A stretch of 8,322 nt of DNA, taken from Gemmatimonadales bacterium (GTDB taxonomy: Bacteria; Gemmatimonadota; Gemmatimonadetes; Gemmatimonadales; GWC2-71-9). Numbering within the stretch: the stretch's first letter is position 1; every line of letters begins with the position of its first letter. Position numbers and translations under genes: made by a program. Positions 1 to 5,940 of the stretch are shown one piece after another. The notes below the pieces were generated by a model, which worked only from the letters and a program-made list of their open reading frames with translations, made no database searches and was not told the DNA's origin. The DNA lies in NCBI GenBank assembly GCA_013813145.1, contig JACCSE010000229.1:1-8322 (forward strand), in the 5' to 3' direction.

Positions 1-894
1 GCCCCCGGCGGCGCCGGTGCCGCCGACCACCACCGCCAGGGTCACCCCTAGGCGCACGGCCGCGGTGGGGAGCTCGGCGGCAGTCCCGTATCGCTCGACC
101 TCGAATCCGGCGTGCCGGAGGAGCAGGGAGACCACTCGCGCGAGATCCTCGTCCGGGACGAAAAGCACCGCCGTCCCCCGGCGCACGGCCGGCCGCTCCG
201 ACCCGGACGCGTCGAGGTCCACCATCCGAACGCCGGCGACGTAGCTCTTGGTCCGGATCTCCCGAAGGTCGCCGATCTGGCGCACGATGTCCCGGATGCG
301 CCGGAGCGCTTCCAGCACCGAGCGCAGCGTCTCCTCCCGCTCGCCGGCCGCGTCGTCGGGATCGTGCAGCAACAGCTCGACCCCGGCGAAGGCGGACATC
401 AGCGGATTGTTGATCTCGTGGTGCAGGGTGACCGTCATCTCGCCGATCGCGGCGAGCCGCTCGGCCCGGACCAGGTCGCGCTCCGCCGCGACCAGCGCCT
501 TTCGGAGCTCTCGGGTACGCCGGACCCGGTCCAGGACCTGGGGGAGGAGCGCGGCGAGCGACGAGTCCTTGGCGAGGTAGTCATCGGCGCCGCGCCTGAG
601 GGCGGTCGCGGCCAGCGACTCGTTGCCGTGCGCGGTAATCATGATCACCGACGGCGCCTGGGGCCGCGCGCGGATGGCGTCGAGCACCTCGAGCCCGCTG
701 GCGTCGGGAAGCTGGTGGTCGAGGAGGACCACGTCGGCCTCCTGGAGCAGCTCGAGCGCCTCCCGCGCGGTGCTCACCGAAGCGACGTCGGTATAGCCGC
801 TGCTCTGGAGGATGCCCCGCGCCAGGCGCACCATGGTCGGATCGTCGTCCAGCACCAGGACCCGCAGGGGCGACTCGCGCTCGGCCAGGCTCAT
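1..894 (-). CDS. Response regulator with HisKA-like dimerisation segment and degenerate second receiver (partial)
   Basis: The frame is open for 298 codons from ATG 894-892 to the left edge, so the C-terminus is missing. Residues 10-125 form a complete receiver: acidic pocket D16-D18, phospho-acceptor D59 in LLDHQLPD, T87 and K109. Residues about 138-210 look like a histidine-kinase DHp helix pair, with an H-box HEINNPL at H159. A kinase ATPase domain would normally follow, but only about 30 residues later (about 240) a second receiver-like fold begins (AVLFVPDED, then LLLRHAGFEV). In it one pocket Asp is replaced by Pro, and the expected phospho-acceptor position near residue 290 reads V instead of D. 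The start overlaps the stop of the HD-GYP gene (ATGA) and has no Shine-Dalgarno site, so translation is probably coupled. A likely role is a phosphotransfer or sensing partner of the HD-GYP regulator. An ATPase domain beyond the edge cannot be excluded. Confidence 0.85.
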   Translation of the reverse strand, partial: MSLAERESPLRVLVLDDDPTMVRLARGILQSSGYTDVASVSTAREALELLQEADVVLLDHQLPDASGLEVLDAIRARPQAPSVIMITAHGNESLAATALRRGADDYLAKDSSLAALLPQVLDRVRRTRELRKALVAAERDLVRAERLAAIGEMTVTLHHEINNPLMSAFAGVELLLHDPDDAAGEREETLRSVLEALRRIRDIVRQIGDLREIRTKSYVAGVRMVDLDASGSERPAVRRGTAVLFVPDEDLARVVSLLLRHAGFEVERYGTAAELPTAAVRLGVTLAVVVGGTGAAGG

Positions 895-1949
895 CGGTGG
901 GCGTCGTCGAGAAAGACCAGAACCTGGCGCCGGGTGACCACGGCCTCCAGTGCCCGGTGGATCTCCGGGTCGACGACGGTCCCCACCAGGTCGCGCATCC
1001 GTTCGACCGCCACGTCGGGCTCCATCTTTTCCTGGTAGGGCCGCGCCGTGGTGAGGGCGTCGAAGATCTCCACCGTACCGATGATCCTCGCGCCCAGTGG
1101 AATCGCCTCGCCGGCGAGCCGGTCGGGGTAGCCGAATCCGTCCCAGCGCTCGTGGTGGCTCCGAACGTAGGTGATGACCTCCTTGAGGTGAACCAGCGGC
1201 GCGAGGATCTGGGAGCCTACGAGGACGTGTTGCTTGACGTGCTCGTACTCCTCGTCGCTCAGCGGGCCCTGCTTGTTGAGGATCTCTTCCCGGATCCCGA
1301 TCTTGCCGATGTCGTGCAGGCGGCCGCCGGTGCGGACCGCCTCGATCATCTCGTCGCTGGCCCCCAGCTCGGCCGCAACCAGCGCGCTGAGGTCGGCCAC
1401 CCGGGCCGAGTGGCCCCGGAGGTACGGGTCCTTGGCTTCGAGCGCGTTCACCAGGGCCTCCAAGGTCGCGGTCGACACCCGCTCCTGGTTGGCTTGCTCC
1501 AGCCGGCGCTCGGCCACCCGGTGGGCGACCTCTTCCTTGAGCCACTGGTTGATCTGCTGTCCCTCGATGGCGGTGTGGCGCCGCTGGAGCGCCACGGTCA
1601 CCGCCCGGCCGAGATGGGCGAGGTCTATGGGTTTGATCAGGTAGTCGAGCGCCCCCCGCTGCATGCAGAGTGCGGCGGTCGTGGCGTCGTTCACGGCGGT
1701 GAGCATGAGGAGCGCGATGTTGGGCTCCAGCTCCAGAACCTGCGGTACCAGGTCGATCCCGTTGGTCCCGGGAAGATTCACGTCCAGGAGCATGCCGGTG
1801 ATCTTCTGGCGCTGGAGGACGGCGAGCGCCTCCTCCCCGTCGGCGGCGGTGACGACCTCGTATCCCTGGTGCAGGAGAAACTTGCGGACCGAGTTGCGGA
1901 TGGACTCCTCGTCATCCACCACGAGGAGCGTGACAGGGCCATCGGTCAA
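891..1949 (-). CDS. Two-component response regulator with HD-GYP domain (probable c-di-GMP phosphodiesterase)
   Basis: This is a 352-residue cytoplasmic regulator. Residues 5-122 are a receiver with D12/D13, phospho-acceptor D56 (LLDVNLPG), T84 and K106-P107. A helical linker (about 123-160) leads to an HD-GYP domain (about 160-335). Its metal-site motifs are intact: H180 (RGHSARV), H212-D213 (HDIGK), H241, H265-H266 (HHERWDG), G273-Y274-P275 and D297 (FDALT). Families with this architecture hydrolyse c-di-GMP when the receiver is phosphorylated; that activity is inferred here. The start is TTG at 1949-1947, because the nearby ATG at 1942 is out of frame and a GGAGGAG lies 11 bases upstream. 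The gene heads the operon whose next gene starts inside its stop codon. A promoter at 2038-2066 leaves a leader of roughly 80 bases. Confidence 0.95.
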   Translation of the reverse strand: MTDGPVTLLVVDDEESIRNSVRKFLLHQGYEVVTAADGEEALAVLQRQKITGMLLDVNLPGTNGIDLVPQVLELEPNIALLMLTAVNDATTAALCMQRGALDYLIKPIDLAHLGRAVTVALQRRHTAIEGQQINQWLKEEVAHRVAERRLEQANQERVSTATLEALVNALEAKDPYLRGHSARVADLSALVAAELGASDEMIEAVRTGGRLHDIGKIGIREEILNKQGPLSDEEYEHVKQHVLVGSQILAPLVHLKEVITYVRSHHERWDGFGYPDRLAGEAIPLGARIIGTVEIFDALTTARPYQEKMEPDVAVERMRDLVGTVVDPEIHRALEAVVTRRQVLVFLDDAHR

Positions 1950-1960
1950 CGGCGCACGCG

Positions 1961-1967
1961 CTCCTCC
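1961..1967 (-). promoter_or_regulatory. Shine-Dalgarno site of the HD-GYP regulator
   Basis: GGAGGAG on the minus strand lies 11 bases before the TTG at 1949. The spacing is slightly long, but it is the only strong site nearby and it supports TTG as the start codon. Confidence 0.7.
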
Positions 1968-2031
1968 ACCGGCCGGCGCGATGGGCGTTGGGCGCTCGGC
2001 GCCTTCAGGTGGAAACAGGTTGTCTCAGGGT

Positions 2032-2064
2032 GACCGGAAGCTAGGAGGCGCGGGGTTCCCGGTC
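2032..2064. repeat. Inverted repeat behind the MqnD-like gene, overlapping the promoter
   Basis: On the minus strand, GACCGGGAA (2064-2056) pairs with TTCCGGTC (2039-2032), giving an 8-bp stem with one bulged G and a 16-base loop. No T-run follows, so it is a poor intrinsic terminator. It could be a weak terminator for the upstream operon or an operator over the promoter. Confidence 0.35.
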
Positions 2065-2066
2065 AA
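2038..2066 (-). promoter_or_regulatory. Probable housekeeping-type promoter of the HD-GYP signalling operon
   Basis: On the minus strand, TTGACC (2066-2061) is followed by exactly 17 bases and then TAGCTT (2043-2038). This matches five of six -35 and three of six -10 consensus positions with ideal spacing. The -35 begins on the base after the TAA stop of the MqnD-like gene, so the signalling genes probably have their own transcript. The element overlaps an inverted repeat (2032-2064) that may act as a regulator site or a weak terminator. Confidence 0.55.
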
Positions 2067-2909
2067 TTACCCGATGAACTCGACCGGAACGCGCTCCGGG
2101 ATGACGCCCGCCTGGTAACCTCGCTCCAGCAATTTCTGCACCGCCTGCCGCCCGCGGGGCCCGTAGTCCACCGTCCACCGATTCACGTACATCCCGACGA
2201 ACGTATCGGTCCGCTCGTCGCCGATACCACGGTTGAACTGCTTGGCGTGGGCCAGGGCCGGGGCCCGGTGCTCCAGGGCATACACGATGCTTGCGCGCAG
2301 GTCCCTCGCGATCTGCGCGATGACCTCGGGGCCCAGGTCGCGGCGAACCACGTTGCCGCCAAGCGGCAGGGGGAGACCGGTGTCTTCGAGCCACCAGGCC
2401 CCGAGGTCCGCCCAGAGATGGAGGCCGCTGTCGGCGTAGGTGAGCTGACCTTCGTGGATCAGCAGCCCGACGTCGGCCCCACCCCCTAGCACCGCTTCCT
2501 CGATTCGGTCGAAGGGCATTACGATCGCCTCGATGTCCGGCTGGTAGAGCTGGAGTGCCAGGAAGGCGGTCGTGAGCCGGCCGGGTACCGCGACCCGGAG
2601 ACCGCGGAGTGCGTCCCGGGGCTGGTCGGCCGGTGGCAGGGTGGACACCAGGCGCGGTCCGTACCCATCCCCCATCGAGGAGCCGGAGCCGAGCAGGGCG
2701 TAGTCGCGCCAGAGATAGGCGTAAGCGTGGATCGAGACCGCCGTGACCTCGAGCTCCCGGTGTCGGGCGCGCTGGTTCAGCGATTCGATGTCGGCCAGCT
2801 CGTGAACGTAGCGGAGGTCGCCGGTGTCGATCTTGCCCTCGGCGAGGGCGTAGAACATGAACGCGTCGTCCGAGTCGGGGCTGTGGGCGACGCGGATGGT
2901 GCGGGTCAT
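2067..2909 (-). CDS. MqnA/MqnD-family protein, probably 1,4-dihydroxy-6-naphthoate synthase (MqnD-like) of futalosine menaquinone synthesis
   Basis: This is a 280-residue cytoplasmic protein with the periplasmic-binding-like fold of the VitK2_biosynth family (PF02621). Conserved pieces are HSPDSDDAFMFYAL (9-22), VSIHAYAYL around H61, the MGDGYGP loop (79-85), PGRLTTA (109-115), IHEGQ (151-155) and LPLPLGGN (179-186). In this family MqnA dehydrates chorismate and MqnD cleaves cyclic de-hypoxanthine futalosine to 1,4-dihydroxy-6-naphthoate. Length and the loss-free fold favour the MqnD side. However, classical MqnD starts with SPCPNDTF, whereas this protein has the SPDSDDAF version, so a divergent family member with a different substrate remains possible. 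The ATG at 2909 overlaps the stop of the zinc-ribbon gene (ATGA). A weak GAGG sits four bases upstream, so coupling is likely. The frame stays open far upstream, but that part is a shadow of the previous gene. MqnB and MqnC are not in the window. Confidence 0.8.
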   Translation of the reverse strand: MTRTIRVAHSPDSDDAFMFYALAEGKIDTGDLRYVHELADIESLNQRARHRELEVTAVSIHAYAYLWRDYALLGSGSSMGDGYGPRLVSTLPPADQPRDALRGLRVAVPGRLTTAFLALQLYQPDIEAIVMPFDRIEEAVLGGGADVGLLIHEGQLTYADSGLHLWADLGAWWLEDTGLPLPLGGNVVRRDLGPEVIAQIARDLRASIVYALEHRAPALAHAKQFNRGIGDERTDTFVGMYVNRWTVDYGPRGRQAVQKLLERGYQAGVIPERVPVEFIG

Positions 2910-3679
2910 GAAGCCTCGCGCTTGAATTCCTCTATCACCGGGGCATGCTCGGCGTATTCCGGCCGCGCCGCCGCGCTCTCGGCGGCGAAGCGGGCGAGGA
3001 AGTCGCGGCGGGATTGGGCCAGGGTGGCGGGATCGTTCCGCAATTGGGCCGAGGTGCCGCGGACCACGTAGCCGAAGAGATGTCCCGGCGTTTCGGCCAG
3101 GATGGTGTCGGCCAGGGCGGCCGCGGCGGCCGCGTTGCCGGCCTGGAGGTGGAGCACCGCCGCATGATATCGCGCGTCGGCGTCGAAGCTGTCCAATTGC
3201 GCGTAGGCACCGAGCGCCATCGGGGTGAAGCGCAGGACCTGCGCGGTGTCCTGCTCCTCGGCCGCGCCCATGATCCGGTTGAACAGCCGGTCGAACCTTT
3301 CGCGCGGGGTCAGCCGGCTGATGTCGGGTGCCGGGCCGGCCGATGCCGCGGGGTCTACGGCCGCACCGGCGGCGCCCGCGGCACCGGGGTTCGCCATGGA
3401 CGGGATACGCGGTGCCGGCTGTTCGCTCGCCACCTTGTACGCGATCGTCCCCACGAGAAGCACGCACATGGTACCCGCGAAGATCCAAGCGCCGCGCTCG
3501 GACCGTCGTGCGCCGGCGGCGGGTCGGCCGCAGCGGTGACAGAACCGCGCCTGCGGCGAGAGCTGCGCGCCGCATCCCTCGCAGCTTCGCCCGGTGAGGC
3601 TCGCCCCGCAGTTGCCGCAGAACCGGCCAGCCGCCGGGCCTCCGCAGGCAGGGCAGGACGCCATCGTCGGTGTCGTCAT
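2906..3679 (-). CDS. Double zinc-ribbon, single-pass membrane protein with TPR-like C-terminal domain
   Basis: This is a 257-residue protein. Two zinc ribbons open it: C9-C12 with C21-C24, and C33-C36 with C47-C50, each a pair of CxxC knuckles. A hydrophobic segment at about 64-82 (around WIFAGTMCVLLVGTIAY) follows basic residues, so the ribbons are predicted to be cytoplasmic and the rest extracytoplasmic. A Gly/Ala/Pro-rich linker (about 88-115) leads to a helical, tetratricopeptide-like region (about 120-250, for example RYHAAVLHLQAGN). The function is unknown. Zinc-ribbon plus membrane plus TPR proteins are common, and ribbon and TPR parts usually bind partners. ATG 3679 was chosen because the first ribbon follows closely; a second ATG at 3664 is possible, and the open frame upstream to 3853 would overlap glnA. 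It overlaps the MqnD-like gene by four bases and diverges from glnA. Confidence 0.82.
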   Translation of the reverse strand: MTTPTMASCPACGGPAAGRFCGNCGASLTGRSCEGCGAQLSPQARFCHRCGRPAAGARRSERGAWIFAGTMCVLLVGTIAYKVASEQPAPRIPSMANPGAAGAAGAAVDPAASAGPAPDISRLTPRERFDRLFNRIMGAAEEQDTAQVLRFTPMALGAYAQLDSFDADARYHAAVLHLQAGNAAAAAALADTILAETPGHLFGYVVRGTSAQLRNDPATLAQSRRDFLARFAAESAAARPEYAEHAPVIEEFKREAS

Positions 3680-3719
3680 TGCGGCAGGAAGGTAAAGGGG
3701 TGCGCCCTGGTGGACCACC

Positions 3720-3748
3720 TTACCCGGCACCCCTCCCGGCGCTTTCTT
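3720..3748 (+). promoter_or_regulatory. Candidate glnA promoter
   Basis: TTACCC (3720-3725), a 17-base spacer and TTTCTT (3743-3748) sit 34 bases before the glnA start in the 103-base divergent gap. Both boxes are weak matches to the housekeeping consensus, but the geometry equals that of the promoter at 2038-2066 and the -10 is likewise followed by CC. No clear GlnR-type or NtrC-type operator was recognised. Confidence 0.35.
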
Positions 3749-3768
3749 TCCGGCGCAACGCATACCGC

Positions 3769-3775
3769 AAGGAGG
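3769..3775 (+). promoter_or_regulatory. Shine-Dalgarno site of glnA
   Basis: AAGGAGG ends seven bases before ATG 3783. It is the strongest ribosome binding site in the window and fixes the glnA start. Confidence 0.85.
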
Positions 3776-3782
3776 CGACGGA

Positions 3783-5159
3783 ATGGCGCAGGCCAAGGCT
3801 CGCTCCCCGGACGGCTTTCCCGCCGACCTCTCGGGGGCGGGCAAGGACGACATCCTCGAGCTCAGCCGGGAGTACCGGGTCGATTTCCTCCGGCTTCAGT
3901 TCACCGACATCCTCGGCGTGAACAAGAACGTGGAAGTGCCCCGCAGCCAGTTTCCCAAGGCGCTGGACGGGGAGATCATGTTCGACGGCTCCTCCATCGA
4001 GGGGTTCGTCCGGATCGAGGAGTCGGACATGCTGCTCAAGCCCGACCTCGCCACCTTCCGCATCCTGCCGTACGACGACGAGGGCGGGCGGGTCGCCCGC
4101 CTGCTGTGCGACATCTATACCCCGGACGAGCAGCCGTTCGCCGGCTGTCCCCGGACCACGCTCAAGCGCCAGCTCGAGCGCGCCCGCAAGCTCGGCTTCT
4201 CGATGATGGCGGGTTGCGAGGCCGAGTTCTTCCTGTTCGAAAAGGCGGCGGACGGCTCGCCGACGACGGTCACCCACGATTCCGGGGCCTATTTCGATCT
4301 GGGGCCGGTGGACAAGGGGGAAGAGATCCGCCGGGTGATCATCGAGCACCTGGTGGCGATGGGTTTCGAGGTCGAGGCCGCCCACCACGAAGTGGCCATC
4401 GGGCAGCACGAAATAGACTTCAAGTACGCCGACGCGCTCATCACCGCCGATAACCTCACGACCTTCAAGTTCGTCGTCCGCAACGTGGCTAACCGCTATG
4501 GTTTCCTGGCGTCGTTCATGCCAAAGCCGATCGAGGGGACCAACGGCAGCGGGATGCACACCCACCAGTCGCTCTTCCGAGGGAAAGAGAATGCGTTTTT
4601 CGACCCGAAGGCGGAGTACCAGCTCTCCCGGGTCGCGGCCAGCTACATCGAAGGACTCCTGCAACACGCCCGGGGCTTCTGCGCCATCACCAACCCGCTC
4701 ATCAACAGCTACAAGCGGCTGGTGCCGGGCTACGAGGCGCCGGTGAACGTCGCCTGGTCGATGCGGAACCGCTCGCCGTTGGTGCGGATCCCCGACCGGC
4801 GTGGGCTCGGCACTCGCTGCGAGCTTCGGATGCCGGATCCCTCGTGCAACCCGTACCTGGCCCTGACGGTACAGCTCGCGGCCGGACTCGACGGAGTCGA
4901 GCGCAAGCTCAAGGCCCGCGAGCCGGTCAACCGCAACATCTTCACCATGAGCTTCCGAGACCGCCGCAAATACCGGATCGACGAACTCCCCCGCGACCTG
5001 CACGAAGCGCTGGAGTTGTTCGAAAAGGACGCGGTTATTCAGGCTGCCCTGGGCGAGCACCTGACCGAGCGATTCCTCGAGGCCAAGCGGAACGAGGTGA
5101 TGCAGTACAATAGACAGGTGAGTCGGTGGGAGATCGAGAACTATCTAGGGCGGTACTGA
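3783..5159 (+). CDS. glnA: Type I glutamine synthetase, GSI-alpha class
   Basis: This 458-residue enzyme makes glutamine from glutamate, ammonia and ATP in the cytoplasm, as a dodecamer in known family members. Visible landmarks are FDGSSIEGF (D68), E146 and E148 in the CEAEFFLFE strand, E203 and E210 (HHEVAIGQHE), the NGSGMHTHQ loop with H259, the flap E318 (PGYEAPVNVAWS), R330 (NRSPLVRIP) and E347/R349 (CELRMPDP). It lacks the GSI-beta insertion, and where GSI-beta has the adenylylated NLYDLPP it has NIFTMSF (384-390, Phe at the Tyr place). R77 in GFVRIEESDM corresponds to Arg62 of the Bacillus enzyme, which mediates glutamine feedback inhibition. Control by feedback rather than adenylylation is therefore inferred. 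The N-terminus is about 15 residues longer than the Bacillus enzyme. It is a stand-alone gene, convergent with the DUF3108 gene 40 bases away. Confidence 0.98.
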   Translation: MAQAKARSPDGFPADLSGAGKDDILELSREYRVDFLRLQFTDILGVNKNVEVPRSQFPKALDGEIMFDGSSIEGFVRIEESDMLLKPDLATFRILPYDDEGGRVARLLCDIYTPDEQPFAGCPRTTLKRQLERARKLGFSMMAGCEAEFFLFEKAADGSPTTVTHDSGAYFDLGPVDKGEEIRRVIIEHLVAMGFEVEAAHHEVAIGQHEIDFKYADALITADNLTTFKFVVRNVANRYGFLASFMPKPIEGTNGSGMHTHQSLFRGKENAFFDPKAEYQLSRVAASYIEGLLQHARGFCAITNPLINSYKRLVPGYEAPVNVAWSMRNRSPLVRIPDRRGLGTRCELRMPDPSCNPYLALTVQLAAGLDGVERKLKAREPVNRNIFTMSFRDRRKYRIDELPRDLHEALELFEKDAVIQAALGEHLTERFLEAKRNEVMQYNRQVSRWEIENYLGRY

Positions 5160-5160
5160 A

Positions 5161-5232
5161 GGGCGGGGGGGCAGCGGGGTAGAAACGGCGGTGCACGCCC
5201 TACGGTCCTCCTGCCCCGCCGACCCCCCGCCC
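5161..5232. terminator. G-rich imperfect inverted repeat between convergent glnA and DUF3108 genes; possible two-way terminator
   Basis: The left arm 5161-5179 (G3-C-G7-CAGC-G4) pairs with 5214-5232 at 17 of 19 positions, with a 34-base loop. The inner CAGCGGGG (5172-5179) also matches CCCCGCTG at 5238-5245 perfectly. It begins two bases after the glnA stop and reaches into the last codons of the opposing gene. No T-run follows, so termination is inferred only from the position and the strong stem. Confidence 0.45.
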
Positions 5233-5916
5233 TCCTGCCCCGCTGAGTGCAAGCGTCACGCTTCCGTACGGCAGCGGCAGGTCCAGCTCCACCGGCAGCC
5301 GCCGTTCATCGTCGGTGAGCCGGACGCTCACTGTGGATCCGCGGGAGGTGACCTCGACGGCCAGGCAGGGAACCGTCTTACCATCGTACAGCGTGCGCTG
5401 CTCCCGGCCGGTCACCCGCACCTGGATCGGGTTGTATCCAGTCATGAAGTAGCGGCCCATGGCGTAACTCTTGCCGACTTCCAGCGGAATCGTCCGCAGG
5501 TAGTACAGGAACGCCAGCTCGTCCAGCGCGTCTCGCGGCGCGGCCCAGTCCTGCCCGCTGCCTTCCTTGCGGTACCGGCCGGAGTCGGGGACGATCTGAA
5601 AGCGCTCCTCGTCCACCCGGCTCCCCTGCGCGGTGCGGCGATGAAATCGAAGCGAGGCAAAACGCTCGGTCCCGACCCATGAGGTCAGATCGTAGCGCAC
5701 CCGGATCCCGGGCATTCCCCCTTCGCCGGTCAAGGTCAGGACCAGAGCTTCCTTGCCCCGCTCCTGGGCCAGCCGGCTCACGGTAGCGGTCGCGGTGCCG
5801 ACCGGAAAAACGCCCAAGGCGGCGTCGTAGGTCAGCGTCTCTCCGACCGCGAACGGGTACGGAGCGGCGAGCTGGGCCAGCAGGGCGGCATGGGCGAGGA
5901 GCGTCGGCACGGGCAT
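5200..5916 (-). CDS. Exported DUF3108 domain protein
   Basis: This 238-residue protein opens with a signal-like stretch (hydrophobic residues 5-18, LLAHAALLAQLAA) and a plausible cut near residue 18. The rest fits the DUF3108 family of predicted periplasmic, beta-rich proteins: FAVGETLTYDAALG (22-35), then PVGTATATV, a central LDELAFLYYLRTIPLEVGKS, and near the end LTDDERRLPVELDLPLPYG. The biochemical role of the family is not established. The frame is open upstream to 6414, but ATG 5916 is preferred because the signal peptide starts there. There is no Shine-Dalgarno site; a TATATT box ends eight bases before the ATG, which would suit a leaderless mRNA. The last 15 residues are a Gly-rich tail written by a G-rich direct repeat, unlike normal family ends, so the original stop may have been lost. 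Confidence 0.85.
   Translation of the reverse strand: MPVPTLLAHAALLAQLAAPYPFAVGETLTYDAALGVFPVGTATATVSRLAQERGKEALVLTLTGEGGMPGIRVRYDLTSWVGTERFASLRFHRRTAQGSRVDEERFQIVPDSGRYRKEGSGQDWAAPRDALDELAFLYYLRTIPLEVGKSYAMGRYFMTGYNPIQVRVTGREQRTLYDGKTVPCLAVEVTSRGSTVSVRLTDDERRLPVELDLPLPYGSVTLALSGAGGRGVGGAGGP
5207..5243. repeat. Two 13-bp direct repeats with 24-bp period
   Basis: CCTCCTGCCCCGC occurs at 5207-5219 and again at 5231-5243. The copies lie in the final codons of the DUF3108 gene and give its tail the twice-repeated Gly-Ala-Gly-Gly. On the minus strand the stretch holds four runs of three or more G with loops of about 5, 1 and 5 bases. Confidence 0.75.
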
Positions 5917-5922
5917 CGAACC

Positions 5923-5940
5923 GGAATATACACCCTGTAT
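5923..5940 (-). promoter_or_regulatory. Putative -10 box and small palindrome before the DUF3108 gene
   Basis: The minus strand reads GTGTATATTCC (5933-5923), with TATATT ending eight bases before ATG 5916. The plus strand ATACA-CCC-TGTAT (5928-5940) is a perfect 5-bp-arm palindrome overlapping the box. No -35 match is seen at 16-18 bases. The patch is AT-rich against its surroundings, as expected of a promoter or operator. Confidence 0.4.

Noticed and set aside
897..2033. Long plus-strand open frame (378 codons) opposite the HD-GYP gene
   Set aside because: It is antisense to a gene with complete REC and HD-GYP motifs, shows no domain motif of its own, and arises from the GC-rich codon bias.
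2910..3575. Upstream extension of the MqnD-like frame
   Set aside because: This Arg-rich part is the zinc-ribbon gene read out of frame; family similarity begins exactly at ATG 2909.
2945..4453. 502-codon plus-strand frame crossing the zinc-ribbon gene and entering glnA
   Set aside because: It overlaps two well-supported genes in the wrong frame and has low-complexity Arg/Gly-rich composition.
3720..5060. 446-codon minus-strand frame opposite glnA
   Set aside because: It is fully antisense to an unmistakable glutamine synthetase, its composition is rich in Arg, Val, Glu and Gly as in mirror frames, and it has no recognisable motif.
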